DNA of 63,233 bases from Neptuniibacter sp. UBA6509. Its GTDB lineage: Bacteria > Pseudomonadota > Gammaproteobacteria > Pseudomonadales > Balneatricaceae. The position numbers and the translations under genes are program-made. The notes under the pieces are model-generated. The model had not been told where the DNA came from, ran no database searches, and saw only the letters and a program-made list of their open reading frames with translations. The stretch is taken from contig DJLT01000092.1 of the NCBI GenBank assembly GCA_002435145.1, positions 4,541-67,773 on the forward strand, read 5' to 3'. Within the stretch, counting starts at the first letter, position 1. Each line of letters starts with the position of its first letter. Of the stretch, positions 26,970 through 37,483 are shown in pieces.

Positions 26970-27032
26970 GGTGCCTTAGGGTTGAATGTTGGGGTTCGTG
27001 GAGGTCTAACCCAAACTATATTAGGAAATATA
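26970..27032 (+). promoter_or_regulatory. Candidate rpsB mRNA leader (S2 autoregulation element)
   Basis: The leader contains GGGTT (26979-26983) able to pair with AACCC (27008-27012) around a G-rich loop TTGGGGTTCGTGGAGG, just upstream of the AGGAAA ribosome binding site. A conserved rpsB leader bound by ribosomal protein S2 is known in gammaproteobacteria; the match here is by position and pattern, not by a covariance model. Confidence 0.5.
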
Positions 27033-27773
27033 ATGGCTCAAACTACTATGCGTGACCTGCTTAAAGCAGGCGTTCACTTCGGTCACCAGACTCGTTACTG
27101 GAACCCGAAAATGTCTAAATTCATTTTCGGTGCTCGTAACAAGATCCATATCATCAACCTAGAGCACACACTACCTGCTCTTAATGGTGCATTGGAAAGC
27201 ATTGAAAACATGGCATCAAACAAGAACAAAGTTCTGTTTGTTGGTACTAAACGTGCAGCTAGCAAAATCATCAAAGAAGAAGCTACTCGCGCTAAAATGC
27301 CATATGTAAACCACCGCTGGTTGGGTGGTATGCTGACTAACTATAAGACTATTCGTCAGTCTATCCGTCGTCTTCGTGATCTTGAATCACAGAGTTCAGA
27401 CGGTACGTTTGAAAAGCTTACTAAAAAAGAAGCGTTGATGCGTCAGCGTGAAATGGAAAAGCTTGAGCGTTCAATCGGTGGTATCAAAGAGATGGGCGGT
27501 TTGCCTGATGCTTTGTTCGTAATCGATGTTGATCACGAGCGTATCGCTGTAAACGAAGCTAATAAGCTAGGTATCCCAGTTATTGGTGTTGTTGATACTA
27601 ACAGCAACCCAGACGGTATTGATGTTGTTATCCCTGGTAACGATGATGCACTTCGTGCTATTCAGATTTATGTTAAGTCTGCTGCAGATGCATGTGTTGA
27701 AGGTTCAGATACAGGCGCTGGCGACAAGAATGAATTTGTAGAAGTTGAAGAGACTCCAGCTGCGGCTGAGTAA
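27033..27773 (+). CDS. rpsB: 30S ribosomal protein S2
   Basis: 246 residues from ATG 27033 ([21 protein letters not shown]); the frame extends upstream but AGGAA precedes this ATG. Characteristic S2 signatures: the N-terminal [27 protein letters not shown] and [19 protein letters not shown]. The C-terminal tail is acidic ([13 protein letters not shown]). First gene of the rpsB-tsf-pyrH-frr block, with an attenuating terminator before tsf. Confidence 0.98.
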   Translation: MAQTTMRDLLKAGVHFGHQTRYWNPKMSKFIFGARNKIHIINLEHTLPALNGALESIENMASNKNKVLFVGTKRAASKIIKEEATRAKMPYVNHRWLGGMLTNYKTIRQSIRRLRDLESQSSDGTFEKLTKKEALMRQREMEKLERSIGGIKEMGGLPDALFVIDVDHERIAVNEANKLGIPVIGVVDTNSNPDGIDVVIPGNDDALRAIQIYVKSAADACVEGSDTGAGDKNEFVEVEETPAAAE

Positions 27774-27812
27774 TTTAACTGTAAAAACAGTTATTTATTC
27801 TCTTTGATTTAT

Positions 27813-27837
27813 AAGAGGGGGCTTGGCCCCCTTTTTT
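27813..27837 (+). terminator. rpsB-tsf intergenic terminator/attenuator
   Basis: AAGAGGGGGC ... GCCCCCTTTTTT stem with a very short loop and T-run, between rpsB and tsf. An attenuator at this place is known in E. coli; it lowers tsf output relative to rpsB. Confidence 0.85.
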
Positions 27838-27880
27838 GGATTTTTGAATAACCCACGACAATTTATTAGGGGTATCGATA

Positions 27881-28741
27881 ATGGCGAAGATTTCCGCTGT
27901 AATGGTTAAGGAACTGCGCGACCGTACTGGTTTGGGCATGATGGAATGTAAAAAAGCACTTCAGGGTACTGAAGGCGATGTAGAAAAAGCAATTGAAGAG
28001 CTACGTAAAGCTTCAGGCATGAAGGCAGCTAAGAAAGCTGGCCGTACTGCTGCTGAAGGTGTTGTAGTAATCAAGGTTGCTGAAGACAATAGCTATGCTG
28101 TTGGTGTTGAGGTTAACTCTGAGACAGACTTCGCGGCACGTGATGAGGGTTTCCTTGCGTTTGCTGATGTTGTTCTTGAGAAAGCATTTGCTGCTAAATC
28201 TACAGATGTTGCAGCGCTAATGGCGGGTGAACTGACTGATGCGCGTGATGCATTAGTTCAGAAGATCGGCGAGAACATTGGTGTTCGTCGTTTGTTTGTT
28301 GTTGAGGGTGGTGTTGTTGGCGCTTACGTTCATAGCAATAAGAAGATCGCTGCAATTGTTCAGCTAGAAGGCGGTAACGAAGAGACTGCTAAAGATATCG
28401 CTATGCATGTTACTGCGGTTAATCCGCAGGTTGTTAGCAAAGAAGATATGCCTGCTGAAACAGTTCAGAAAGAGAAAGAAATTATTCTTGCTCAGCCTGA
28501 TATGGCTAGCAAGCCAGCTGAAATCGCTGAAAAAATGGTTATTGGTCGTATCAATAAATTCTTGGCTGAAAATAGCTTGGTAGAGCAGGCGTTCGTTAAG
28601 AATCCTGAGCTAAAAGTTGGTCAAGTTGCTAAAGATGCGGGCGCAACTGTTACAGCTTTCACTCGTATTGAAGTGGGTGAAGGTATTGAGATTGAAGAAG
28701 TTGATTTTGCTGCAGAAGTTGCTGCGCAGCTAAACGGTTAA
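27881..28741 (+). CDS. tsf: Elongation factor Ts
   Basis: Guanine-nucleotide exchange factor for EF-Tu. 286 residues. The N-terminal UBA-like domain ([19 protein letters not shown]), the TDFVAR-equivalent [11 protein letters not shown] contact with EF-Tu and the C-terminal domain are all present. A good ribosome binding site (TTAGGGG) precedes it. It follows rpsB and is closed by a strong terminator before pyrH. Confidence 0.98.
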   Translation: MAKISAVMVKELRDRTGLGMMECKKALQGTEGDVEKAIEELRKASGMKAAKKAGRTAAEGVVVIKVAEDNSYAVGVEVNSETDFAARDEGFLAFADVVLEKAFAAKSTDVAALMAGELTDARDALVQKIGENIGVRRLFVVEGGVVGAYVHSNKKIAAIVQLEGGNEETAKDIAMHVTAVNPQVVSKEDMPAETVQKEKEIILAQPDMASKPAEIAEKMVIGRINKFLAENSLVEQAFVKNPELKVGQVAKDAGATVTAFTRIEVGEGIEIEEVDFAAEVAAQLNG

Positions 28742-28757
28742 TTTTTGTAAATCCTTC

Positions 28758-28794
28758 CGATTGCGCATGTTCTGCATGCGCAATCGTCTCTTTT
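28758..28794 (+). terminator. Terminator after tsf
   Basis: Perfect 12-bp stem CGATTGCGCATG / CATGCGCAATCG with a five-base loop, then TCTCTTTT. It separates tsf from the pyrH-frr unit, whose promoter must lie in the following 40 bases or come from readthrough. Confidence 0.85.
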
Positions 28795-28837
28795 CCTGAT
28801 ACACTATCCTGATCTCAATTTTTGCGGAGATAGACGG

Positions 28838-29596
28838 ATGCCATCCACTGAAAAACAGTCCAAATATAAACGTATTTTGCTCAAATTGAGCGGCGAAGCC
28901 CTAATGGGCGAAGAAAGCTTCGGTATCGATTCGAATGTGCTTAACCGTATGGCCTTGGAAATAGGACAGCTGGTTGGAATCGGTGTCCAAGTTGGCATGG
29001 TGATAGGCGGCGGTAACTTATTCCGTGGCGCAGCATTGAATGCGGCGGGTCTTGATCGTGTCACTGGCGACCATATGGGAATGCTAGCAACCGTTATGAA
29101 TGCGCTTGCTATGCGTGACGCTCTAGAACGCAGTAATATCAATACGCGCGTGATGTCTGCAATACCTATGAGCGGTGTTGTTGATCATTATGATCGACGT
29201 AATGCTATCCGTTATCTAAACCAAGGTGATGTTGTTATTTTTGCAGCAGGCACGGGTAATCCATTTTTCACAACGGATTCAGCAGCTTGCTTGCGTGGTA
29301 TTGAGGTCGATGCTGATGTTGTGCTTAAGGCAACAAAGGTTGATGGCGTTTATACGGCTGACCCAGTAAAAGACCCTAAAGCACGTCGTTACTTGCATCT
29401 TAGTTTTGATGAGGTATTGGATCAGCAGTTGGGTGTAATGGATCTTACAGCGATCTGTTTGACGCGTGACCATGATATGCCGATCCGTGTGTTTAATATG
29501 AATAAGCCAGGTGCTTTAGCCAATATGGTTGTTGGCGGTGGTGAAGGCACTTTGATTGATAGTAGCGAAACGGTTGGAGAAAAATATGCTGAATGA
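28838..29596 (+). CDS. pyrH: Uridylate kinase
   Basis: Phosphorylates UMP to UDP; amino-acid-kinase fold, 252 residues, slightly longer than usual at the C-terminus. Seen: [36 protein letters not shown] and the UMP-binding [13 protein letters not shown]. Its last 11 bases overlap frr, so the two are translationally coupled. Confidence 0.97.
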   Translation: MPSTEKQSKYKRILLKLSGEALMGEESFGIDSNVLNRMALEIGQLVGIGVQVGMVIGGGNLFRGAALNAAGLDRVTGDHMGMLATVMNALAMRDALERSNINTRVMSAIPMSGVVDHYDRRNAIRYLNQGDVVIFAAGTGNPFFTTDSAACLRGIEVDADVVLKATKVDGVYTADPVKDPKARRYLHLSFDEVLDQQLGVMDLTAICLTRDHDMPIRVFNMNKPGALANMVVGGGEGTLIDSSETVGEKYAE

Positions 29597-30143
29597 AATG
29601 ACTCAGGATGCTGCTGAACGTATGCAAAAGAGCTTGGATGCTCTTGTCACTAATTTTAAAAAGATTCGTACAGGTCGAGCCCACCCAAGTATTTTGGAAG
29701 GGGTTCAGGTTCCTTATTACGGATCTAATGTTCCGCTGAGTCAGGTTGCTAATATCTCAGTTGAAGATGGTCGTACTTTATCAATTATTCCATGGGAAAA
29801 GCCTATGGTTCCAGTGATTGAAAAAGCAATCATGACCTCTAATTTAGGCCTTAATCCAGCAACGGCGGGTGAGAATATTCGTGTTCCGATGCCTCCTTTG
29901 ACTGAAGAAACGCGTAAAGGCTATATAAAACAGGCACGCCAGGAAGCTGAGAGTGCTCGTGTCTCAATTCGTAATATTCGTCGTGATGAGAATGGCGATT
30001 TGAAAGATCTTCTAAAAGAGAAGGAGATCACTGAAGACGATCTACGCCGCGGCGAAGATCAGATTCAGAAAATTACGGATAAGTTTGTTGCAGAAGTTGA
30101 TGTGCTTTTGGAACAAAAAGAGAAAGATCTAATGGAAATTTGA
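29586..30143 (+). CDS. frr: Ribosome recycling factor
   Basis: Splits post-termination ribosomes with EF-G. 185 residues from ATG 29586 ([20 protein letters not shown]), which matches the family N-terminus; an upstream in-frame TTG would add an unnatural extension. The conserved [15 protein letters not shown] and [16 protein letters not shown] segments are present. It starts inside the end of pyrH and is followed by uppS. Confidence 0.97.
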   Translation: MLNEMTQDAAERMQKSLDALVTNFKKIRTGRAHPSILEGVQVPYYGSNVPLSQVANISVEDGRTLSIIPWEKPMVPVIEKAIMTSNLGLNPATAGENIRVPMPPLTEETRKGYIKQARQEAESARVSIRNIRRDENGDLKDLLKEKEITEDDLRRGEDQIQKITDKFVAEVDVLLEQKEKDLMEI

Positions 30144-30182
30144 TCGAAGCAGCGGTGCTGCAAAGTGCCGCTGAATTTATGC

Positions 30183-30941
30183 ATGAAATCTACTAATAAC
30201 CTCTCCAATTCAGTGAAAAACGCTCCCCGCCATATTGCAATTATTATGGACGGTAATAACCGCTGGGCAAAAGAGCGCCATCTGCCTGGGCTCGCGGGTC
30301 ACAAGGCTGGCGTCGATTGTGTTCGTTCCACGATTGAGGGCTGTATCGAATCGGGTGTCGAGGTTCTGACTCTTTTTGCCTTTAGTTCTGAAAACTGGAA
30401 ACGTCCCCCGTTGGAAGTTCGTGGGTTGATGGAGTTGTTTAAGCTGGCTTTAGATCGTGAGTCTAAGAAGCTTCTGAAAAACAATATTCGCTTACGCGTT
30501 ATTGGTGATAAAACCGCATTTAGTAGTTCATTGCAGAAAAAGATTGAAAAAGTTGAAACTATGACGGCCGAATGTACAGGCCTGCAGCTTAATGTGGCCG
30601 CCAATTATGGTGGGCGATGGGACATAGTTTCAGCGGCGAAGAGTATAGCTGAGCGCTGTGTAAATAATGAATTATCAGTTAATGATATTACTGAAGAGCT
30701 GTTTTCATCGGATGTGTCATTAGCCGAACTACCTGAAGCTGATTTGTGTATACGTACAGGCGGTGAAAAGCGTATTAGTAATTTCTTGATATGGCAGTTC
30801 GCTTACACCGAATTGTACTTCTCTGATGCTTATTGGCCAGATTTTGATAAAACGCATTTGCTGACAGCTATCCATGATTTTAGCAGTCGCCAGCGTCGAT
30901 TCGGGCGAACAAGTGAGCAAGTTGAGGCTGGAAATGCTTAA
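30183..30941 (+). CDS. uppS: Undecaprenyl diphosphate synthase
   Basis: cis-prenyltransferase that adds eight isopentenyl units to farnesyl diphosphate, making the lipid carrier for peptidoglycan and O-antigen. 252 residues from ATG 30183. Catalytic D23 in IIMDGNNRWAK, the FAFSSENW motif and the C-terminal DLCIRTGGEKRISNFL are intact. Its stop lies inside cdsA. It consumes isopentenyl diphosphate, so the missing MEP genes nearby must be compensated for elsewhere in the genome. Confidence 0.97.
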   Translation: MKSTNNLSNSVKNAPRHIAIIMDGNNRWAKERHLPGLAGHKAGVDCVRSTIEGCIESGVEVLTLFAFSSENWKRPPLEVRGLMELFKLALDRESKKLLKNNIRLRVIGDKTAFSSSLQKKIEKVETMTAECTGLQLNVAANYGGRWDIVSAAKSIAERCVNNELSVNDITEELFSSDVSLAELPEADLCIRTGGEKRISNFLIWQFAYTELYFSDAYWPDFDKTHLLTAIHDFSSRQRRFGRTSEQVEAGNA

Positions 30942-31746
30942 GCAGCGATTGATTACAGCAGCTATTTTGGCTCCTTTGGCGCTGTTGGGAGTTTTTGGGC
31001 TTCCCTTCTCTGGTTTCGTGTATTTGATGGATGCTGTCATTCTTGTGGCTGCCTGGGAGTGGGCAAATCTATCTGGTTATCAATCCACCAAAGAACGCTG
31101 GGCTTATGTTGTGGTTGCTGCGGTGCTGGTAGCGTTAGCGCATTACTATCTACCGAGTATTTCAAGTAATATAGTTCTACAGTTTGCCGTTTTATTTTGG
31201 TGCTTTGCTCTTTATGCAGTCATTAGGTATCCAGCGATATCTGGATGGGGAAGTCGTTTTGCTCGGGCGTTAATTGGATTTGTAGTTTTGCTTCCATGCT
31301 GGTTTGCATTTGTCAGTATGAAGGCAGTCGATGGCGGTGATTTGTTGATACTGCTGTTATTTCTTTTGGTTTGGGGTGCTGATGTCGGGGCTTACTTTAC
31401 GGGTAAGCGTTTTGGGCGTACAAAATTGGCTCCAGATGTTAGTCCAGGGAAAACTCGAGAAGGTTTGTATGGCGGGCTATTTGCGTGCCTGCTTATTGCT
31501 GTGTCATATGCGCTCATTCTAGGCTATGAATTATCCCAGTTGATTCTATTGGCGGTTCTGGCATTTATAACCGGCTTAATATCGGTGTTAGGTGACTTGT
31601 TTGAGAGTATGTTGAAGCGCCATCGAGGCATTAAGGATAGTAGTCAGCTGTTACCGGGGCATGGCGGAGTCCTCGATCGTATCGATAGCTTAACGGCAGC
31701 TGCACCTTTATTTGTATTGGGTATGCAGTTCATGGTGCTTGCTTAG
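30934..31746 (+). CDS. cdsA: Phosphatidate cytidylyltransferase
   Basis: Makes CDP-diacylglycerol for phospholipid synthesis. Polytopic membrane protein of 270 residues from ATG 30934 with GAGG upstream; it overlaps uppS by 8 bases. The C-terminal CDS signature runs through SVLGDLFESMLKRHRGIKDSSQLLPGHGGVLDRIDS. In most gammaproteobacteria the next gene is dxr; here the stop is followed after one base by rseP. Confidence 0.97.
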   Translation: MLKQRLITAAILAPLALLGVFGLPFSGFVYLMDAVILVAAWEWANLSGYQSTKERWAYVVVAAVLVALAHYYLPSISSNIVLQFAVLFWCFALYAVIRYPAISGWGSRFARALIGFVVLLPCWFAFVSMKAVDGGDLLILLLFLLVWGADVGAYFTGKRFGRTKLAPDVSPGKTREGLYGGLFACLLIAVSYALILGYELSQLILLAVLAFITGLISVLGDLFESMLKRHRGIKDSSQLLPGHGGVLDRIDSLTAAAPLFVLGMQFMVLA

Positions 31747-31747
31747 T

Positions 31748-33109
31748 ATGGCTTTGGATCTATTACATACCATAGCTGTCACTATATTGACCTTAGGTAT
31801 TTTGGTAACAATCCATGAGTGGGGTCATTTCTATATTGCTCGGCTTTGCGGGGTAAAGGTTCTACGTTTTTCAGTGGGATTCGGTAAGGCCTTGTGCTCG
31901 TGGAAAGATCGTAAGGGTACTGAATATGCTATAGCTGCAATTCCATTGGGCGGCTATGTGAAAATGTTGGATGAGCGTGAAGCGGATGTTCCAGTTCAGC
32001 AGTTAGATCAGGCGTTTAATCGTAAGCCGGTGCTGCAGCGTATGGCTATTGTTGTAGCAGGCCCTGCCGTTAATCTTATATTCGCAGTTTTTGCTTATTG
32101 GTTTATGTATGTCTCAGGGGTTTCGACTGTTGCTCCGATTGTAGGCTCTGTTGCTTCGGGCTCTGTTGCTGCTGAAGCTCGACTTCCCCAAGGGTTCGAG
32201 GTCCTTGCGGTTGATGGTGAGCAGACGCTGACATGGGATGAAGTTAATCTAAGACTAGCCGGTCGTGTTGGTGAGAGTGGTCAGTTAACTTTGCGGGTGA
32301 AGGAAATGGATGCTTCCTTAGCAAAAGATTACGTAGTTTTCTTGCAGAACTGGAATGTAGATGTTGATAAGGAATCTCCAGTATCTGCATTGGGCCTAGT
32401 ACCTTGGCGTCCTGCTGTCCCCGCAGTTATAGGGCGTTTAGTGGAGGGGGGGAGTGCTGAACTGTCGGGTATGATGCTTCAGGATGAAGTAATTACGGCT
32501 AACCAGCAGCCATTAGGCAATTGGTATGCATTTGTTGAATTGGTAAGAGCTAATCCTGGTACTCTCTTACAGCTTGAAGTTCTTCGTAATGGCGGCGTTG
32601 TAAGTATTGATATTACCCCCGAGGTAAAAGTTGATAAAACGGGTGTCAGTTATGGTTACATTGGCGCCGCTGCAAGTTCGGTAGCATGGCCTGAAGAGTA
32701 TAAGCGGACGCTTGAATACGGTTTGCTTTCAGGTATTGAAAGGGCGTTTAGTAAAACTTTTCAAATGATATCGCTAACCCTTGATTCCATCTGGAAGATG
32801 ATTGAAGGGGTTATCTCAGTAAAAAACTTGAGTGGTCCTATAACCATTGCTAAAGTGGCGAGTGACTCTGCCGCTTCCGGTTTAGAATCCTATATTAGCT
32901 TTTTGGCTTATCTTAGTATCAGCTTGGGAATTTTGAATTTACTGCCTATACCTGTTTTAGATGGCGGGCATCTACTTTATTATACGATAGAGTTGATAAC
33001 ACGTAAGCCGGTAAGTGAACGTGTGCAAGTGTTAGGCTTGAAATTAGGTATGGCAATGCTGCTGACATTGATGTTCGTAGCCATTTTTAACGACTTTATG
33101 CGGTTATGA
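31748..33109 (+). CDS. rseP: Site-2 protease RseP
   Basis: Inner-membrane zinc metalloprotease that cleaves the anti-sigma factor RseA and remnant signal peptides. 453 residues from ATG 31748. HEWGH (H23, E24, H27) lies in the first transmembrane helix, the third ligand in NLLPIPVLDGGHL near the C-terminus, and two PDZ domains fill the periplasmic part (about 115-310). It starts one base after cdsA, precisely where dxr would normally intervene, and is followed by bamA. Confidence 0.96.
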   Translation: MALDLLHTIAVTILTLGILVTIHEWGHFYIARLCGVKVLRFSVGFGKALCSWKDRKGTEYAIAAIPLGGYVKMLDEREADVPVQQLDQAFNRKPVLQRMAIVVAGPAVNLIFAVFAYWFMYVSGVSTVAPIVGSVASGSVAAEARLPQGFEVLAVDGEQTLTWDEVNLRLAGRVGESGQLTLRVKEMDASLAKDYVVFLQNWNVDVDKESPVSALGLVPWRPAVPAVIGRLVEGGSAELSGMMLQDEVITANQQPLGNWYAFVELVRANPGTLLQLEVLRNGGVVSIDITPEVKVDKTGVSYGYIGAAASSVAWPEEYKRTLEYGLLSGIERAFSKTFQMISLTLDSIWKMIEGVISVKNLSGPITIAKVASDSAASGLESYISFLAYLSISLGILNLLPIPVLDGGHLLYYTIELITRKPVSERVQVLGLKLGMAMLLTLMFVAIFNDFMRL

Positions 33110-33157
33110 TTAACAGTCATAACTGATTCAAACTTTATTATGGGTAAGAAGTACTTC

Positions 33158-35479
33158 ATGAAACGCGCCTTTGGACTTCTAGTAACACTTTTTTTCTGGG
33201 CTTCTCTTGTTCAGGCAAATACAGCAGCTTCATTCGTAGTCGAGGATATCCGTCTAGAGGGTTTGCAAAGGGTATCACCAGGTATTGTTTTCAGAAACTT
33301 CCCTGTCTCAGCAGGTGACTCTGTAGACACTTCTGAGCTGGCTAAAGCGTCGCGTAAGCTTTTTGAATCAGGTTATTTTGATGATATTCAATTATTACGT
33401 GAAGACTCAGTTTTAGTGCTTAAAATCCAGGAACGCCCGTCTGTAAGTTTGATTAAGTTGGAAGGGAATAAGGTTTTAGAATCTGAAGCGTTACTTGAAG
33501 GTTTGAAGCAAACAGGCCTTCAAGAAGGTGATGTGTTTAAGCGCTCAACGTTGGAGCAAATCAAACAAGATGTGGTTGCGGTTTATTCTTCACAGGGTCG
33601 ATATGGCGCTAGTGTAACTACAGATGTGGATTCATTGCCGGGAAATCGTGTTGCCCTAACAGTGAATATAAAAGAGGGGCGTGTTGCAACTATTCAGCAT
33701 ATAAATATTGTTGGTAATAGCGTTTACAGTGATGAAGAACTTAAAGAACTGTTTTCTTTGAAGTTGTCGAATTTCTGGTCTTTCTTTAGAAAGGATGATC
33801 GTTATGCACGTCAGAAACTGTCTGGGGATTTGGAACGCTTACGCTCTTATTACTTAGATAGCGGTTATGTAAATTTTTCCATTGATTCCACACAGGTCTC
33901 TATCACTCCAGATAAAAAGCATGTCTATATTACGGTCAATGTAACTGAGGGTGAGTTATATACTGTAAGAGGTTTTGATATTGCCGGTGAAATGGCAATA
34001 CCAGAAGCTGAACTCGAGTCCGCTGTGCGGGTAGAGACGGGACAAGTGTTTTCTAGGCGATTAGTCACGGAGTCTCAAGAGGCCTTAAGCAGTAAGTTGG
34101 GAGATGCTGGTTATATGTTTGCCAATGTTTCTCCTGCGCCTGAACTACATGATGATAATACTGTCACAGTTAAATTCTTTTTAGATCCAGGTAAGCGCAC
34201 TTATGTCAGACGTGTAAATATCAGAGGAAATACGCGTACGGCAGATGATGTGATACGTCAGCATCTTAAACAGATGGAGGCTGCGGTTGTTTCTAGTGAA
34301 TTAATTGAGCAGTCTAAAGTTAAATTGGAGAAAACGGGCTACTTTAAAACAGTTGATGTGGCTACATCCCCTGTCCCAGGTAGCACTGATCTGGTTGATA
34401 TCGAATATTCCGTTGTAGAGCAGCAATCAGGATCTTTCTCAGCAAGCCTCGGTTTTTCACAAACCTCAGGTATTATTTTAGGCTTTCAATTGAAGCAAGA
34501 TAACTTCTTGGGTACGGGTAAAAAAGTAGGTATTGGTATATCTAACAGTGATACTTTAACTGAGTATTCCTATAGTTTTGTTGATCCTTATTATACCGTT
34601 GATGGTGTGAGTCGTGGTTTTGATGTGTATTACCGTGAACGTGATTTTGATGAGGATAATACCAGTGCCTTTTCTACAGACGAATTCGGTGGTGGCGTAA
34701 ATTTTGGTTATCCAATTGATGACTATCAACGTTTGAATTTTGGTTTGAATGTTGAGCAGGTAACAATTAATACTAACTCCACTGAAACACCTGATGAAAT
34801 CCTTCAGTATTTATTAGATGAGGGTAATGACTATTTTAATATCAACCTTCGTGGCTCTTGGAGTTCAAACCATTTGAATAGGGGGTATTTCCCAACGAAA
34901 GGTTACTCCCAAAGTGCTTCGATTGAACTAGGCCTGCCGGGAAGTGATCTGAGTTATTATAAAGCTTTATATAATGTTAAGTGGTACAGCCCTATTGATG
35001 ATCAACGCACTTGGGTTATTTCTGCTAAAGGCCGTTTGGGTTATGGCGGTGAGCTAGGTGAGAATGAGTACCCATTTTATAAGCACTTCTTCGCTGGCGG
35101 CTTAAAAACTGTACGTGGTTATGAGCAGAACTCGCTAGGTCCACGCGACACAAAAGATGATCCGTTTGGTGGTGATGTTCTAGTTTCAGGTGGTTTGGAA
35201 TTTATTTTCCCAACACCATTTGTTAAAGATAAATCTTCATGGCGCACACTGTTATTCCTTGATGGAGGTAATGTCTTTGATACGAGTTGCTCATCAGTGT
35301 CTTTGGCATCTAACTGTAAGAGTGGTATAGAATTAGATGAATTGCGTTATTCTGCAGGCTTTGGTTTAAGTTGGTTAACACCTATTGGGCCGCTTTCTAT
35401 TGCGCTTGCAGCGCCGTTAAATGATAAAACAGGCGATGAAACTGAAGTCTTCCAGTTTGCATTGGGTCAAACTTTCTAA
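33158..35479 (+). CDS. bamA: Outer membrane protein assembly factor BamA
   Basis: Core of the BAM complex that folds beta-barrel proteins into the outer membrane. 773 residues from ATG 33158, chosen because AAGAAG precedes it; an ATG at 33140 has no such site. Signal peptide to about residue 21 (SLVQA), five POTRA domains (about 25-420) and a 16-stranded barrel with the conserved loop 6 motif VRGY (GGLKTVRGYEQ) and terminal Phe (FALGQTF). rseP-bamA-skp-lpxD is the standard order. Confidence 0.97.
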   Translation: MKRAFGLLVTLFFWASLVQANTAASFVVEDIRLEGLQRVSPGIVFRNFPVSAGDSVDTSELAKASRKLFESGYFDDIQLLREDSVLVLKIQERPSVSLIKLEGNKVLESEALLEGLKQTGLQEGDVFKRSTLEQIKQDVVAVYSSQGRYGASVTTDVDSLPGNRVALTVNIKEGRVATIQHINIVGNSVYSDEELKELFSLKLSNFWSFFRKDDRYARQKLSGDLERLRSYYLDSGYVNFSIDSTQVSITPDKKHVYITVNVTEGELYTVRGFDIAGEMAIPEAELESAVRVETGQVFSRRLVTESQEALSSKLGDAGYMFANVSPAPELHDDNTVTVKFFLDPGKRTYVRRVNIRGNTRTADDVIRQHLKQMEAAVVSSELIEQSKVKLEKTGYFKTVDVATSPVPGSTDLVDIEYSVVEQQSGSFSASLGFSQTSGIILGFQLKQDNFLGTGKKVGIGISNSDTLTEYSYSFVDPYYTVDGVSRGFDVYYRERDFDEDNTSAFSTDEFGGGVNFGYPIDDYQRLNFGLNVEQVTINTNSTETPDEILQYLLDEGNDYFNINLRGSWSSNHLNRGYFPTKGYSQSASIELGLPGSDLSYYKALYNVKWYSPIDDQRTWVISAKGRLGYGGELGENEYPFYKHFFAGGLKTVRGYEQNSLGPRDTKDDPFGGDVLVSGGLEFIFPTPFVKDKSSWRTLLFLDGGNVFDTSCSSVSLASNCKSGIELDELRYSAGFGLSWLTPIGPLSIALAAPLNDKTGDETEVFQFALGQTF

Positions 35480-35489
35480 GGGATAAGAT

Positions 35490-35987
35490 ATGAAATCTAA
35501 GATATTGTTAGGTGTTGCTTTAGCAATGAGTATCAGCATGTCTGCGCATGCTGAAAAAATAGCAGTTTTAGGTGTACAGCAGGCGCTGATGGCTTCAGCT
35601 GCTGCAGTAGAGTTCCGTAATAGTGTTAAAAGTGAATTTGCTAAAGAAGAGAAAAATCTTTTAGATTTGGAAAAGCAGGTCAAGGCTGCGAGAGATAAAG
35701 CTTCCAAAAATAAAGATTTAGCATCACCTGATGAATTGAAGAAAATGAAAATTCAATTCCAAAAGGTATTTTCTGAATACCAGCGAGCTGCTCAAGCTTT
35801 ACAGCAAAAACGTATGCAGAAAGAACAAGAGTTTATTCAGGAGATGAAGCCTCGTTTAGATAAAGTTATACGTGGCCTGATCGAGAAAGAAGGATATGAT
35901 GTTGTATTAGCTAAACAGGCAACGTTGTTCGCAAAAAAAGAACTAGATATCACGCCTCGCGTGGTTGAACTGTTGAATAAACAATAG
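35490..35987 (+). CDS. skp: Periplasmic chaperone Skp/OmpH
   Basis: Trimeric chaperone that carries unfolded outer-membrane proteins to BAM. 165 residues with signal peptide (…SISMSAHA). The mature protein starts [13 protein letters not shown] and continues into long charged alpha-helical arms (about 50-130) rich in Lys/Glu. AGGGATAAGAT precedes the ATG, 10 bases after bamA. Confidence 0.94.
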   Translation: MKSKILLGVALAMSISMSAHAEKIAVLGVQQALMASAAAVEFRNSVKSEFAKEEKNLLDLEKQVKAARDKASKNKDLASPDELKKMKIQFQKVFSEYQRAAQALQQKRMQKEQEFIQEMKPRLDKVIRGLIEKEGYDVVLAKQATLFAKKELDITPRVVELLNKQ

Positions 35988-36001
35988 GCTTCTATAGGTT
36001 C

Positions 36002-37039
36002 ATGGGAAGTAAAAAATTCACATTAATCGAAATAGCGAACTTCTTGTCATCTGATTTTGTGGGTGATGGTGAGCAAACGCTAAGTTCGTTGGCTACTTTG
36101 CAGGCAGCGTCGGCAGGTGAGCTTTCATTTATAGCAAATAAAAGTTATCAGAAGTTTCTTGCGTCAACTGAGGCTTCGGCTGTTATTTTGTCTGCGGACG
36201 ATTTGGAACATTATTCAGGTAATGCGATAGTTTCAGATAATCCTTATTTGGCTTATGCCAAAGTAAGTCAGTTGTTTGCATATAATCCAGAACAAACATT
36301 AGGCATTTCACCATTAGCCAGTGTAGACCCAAGTACAAATGTTAGTTCAAACGCATCAATTGCTCCGGGTGTGTCTATTGCCGCAAATTGTGAAATTGGT
36401 GAACGTGTAATTATTGGTGAAAATACGGTGATAGGTGCAAACTGTGTTATTGCAGCGGGTACCGTTATTAAACCTAATGTGACGATTTATCACGGTGTTA
36501 CTATTGGTGAAAATTGCCTGATTCATAGTGCTGTTGTGCTTGGGTCGGATGGATTTGGTTTTGCTCCTGATGGTAAAGAGTGGGTGAAAATCGCTCAGTT
36601 AGGTGGTGTGTTGATTAAGGATAATGTTGAAATTGGGGCCGGTACGACAATTGATCGCGGGGCTCTTGATGATACCGTTATCGGCAAAGGTGCCATCTTA
36701 GATAATCTAATTCAAATTGCTCACAATGTTCATATTGGTGAAAATACTGCCATAGCGGGTTGTACTGCTATCGCTGGTAGTACTAAAGTTGGCGCGCATT
36801 GCACGATTGCCGGTGCTTGTGGAGTTGCAGGTCACGTAACTATTGCTGACGGCACACATATCACTGGTATGTCTATGATTACAAAATCGATTTCTGAGCC
36901 TGGAGTGTATTCGTCAGGCACAGGGATGCTTCCGCATAAAGCGTGGCAGAAAAATGTTATTCGTTTTCGACAGCTAGATGATATGGCTCGTCGTGTTAAG
37001 TCTATAGAAGATAAGATTACTGAGATTAAGGGTTCTTAA
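36002..37039 (+). CDS. lpxD: UDP-3-O-(3-hydroxyacyl)glucosamine N-acyltransferase
   Basis: Third step of lipid A synthesis: N-acylation of UDP-3-O-acylglucosamine from hydroxyacyl-ACP. 345 residues: an N-terminal uridine-binding domain, then a left-handed beta-helix of hexapeptide repeats (about 105-320). The catalytic histidine lies in [20 protein letters not shown] (about 243). Between skp and fabZ. Confidence 0.96.
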   Translation: MGSKKFTLIEIANFLSSDFVGDGEQTLSSLATLQAASAGELSFIANKSYQKFLASTEASAVILSADDLEHYSGNAIVSDNPYLAYAKVSQLFAYNPEQTLGISPLASVDPSTNVSSNASIAPGVSIAANCEIGERVIIGENTVIGANCVIAAGTVIKPNVTIYHGVTIGENCLIHSAVVLGSDGFGFAPDGKEWVKIAQLGGVLIKDNVEIGAGTTIDRGALDDTVIGKGAILDNLIQIAHNVHIGENTAIAGCTAIAGSTKVGAHCTIAGACGVAGHVTIADGTHITGMSMITKSISEPGVYSSGTGMLPHKAWQKNVIRFRQLDDMARRVKSIEDKITEIKGS

Positions 37040-37042
37040 TAA

Positions 37043-37480
37043 ATGATGGATGTGAATGAAATTCGTGAATATCTTCCGCACCGCTATCCTTTCCTTTTGG
37101 TGGATAGAGTGCTGGAGTTAGAAAAAGGAGCTTCCATTGTTGCGATTAAGAACGTTACAGTAAATGAGCCTTTCTTTAATGGACACTTTCCAGATCACCC
37201 TGTGATGCCGGGTGTTTTAATTGTTGAAGCAATGGCTCAGGCTGCAGGAATCCTTGGTTTTAAAACCATGGATAAAAAACCTCAAGATGGGTCAATCTAC
37301 TATTTTGTTGGTGCTGATAAATTACGTTTTAAACGACCAGTAGTGCCTGGTGATCAGCTGAAGCTTGAAGCATCAATACTGTCAGAAAAGCGTGGGATCT
37401 GGAAATTTGAGGTGCGTGCATCTGTTGATGGTGATACCGTAAGTAGTGCAACCATTTTGTGTGCTGATAGAAAGGTTTAA
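37043..37480 (+). CDS. fabZ: 3-hydroxyacyl-ACP dehydratase FabZ
   Basis: Dehydrates 3-hydroxyacyl-ACP in fatty-acid elongation. 145 residues, hot-dog fold with [13 protein letters not shown], the catalytic His in [14 protein letters not shown] and the Glu in VEAMAQAAG. Placed inside the lpx cluster, it competes with LpxA for 3-hydroxyacyl-ACP. Confidence 0.97.
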   Translation: MMDVNEIREYLPHRYPFLLVDRVLELEKGASIVAIKNVTVNEPFFNGHFPDHPVMPGVLIVEAMAQAAGILGFKTMDKKPQDGSIYYFVGADKLRFKRPVVPGDQLKLEASILSEKRGIWKFEVRASVDGDTVSSATILCADRKV

Positions 37481-37483
37481 ATC

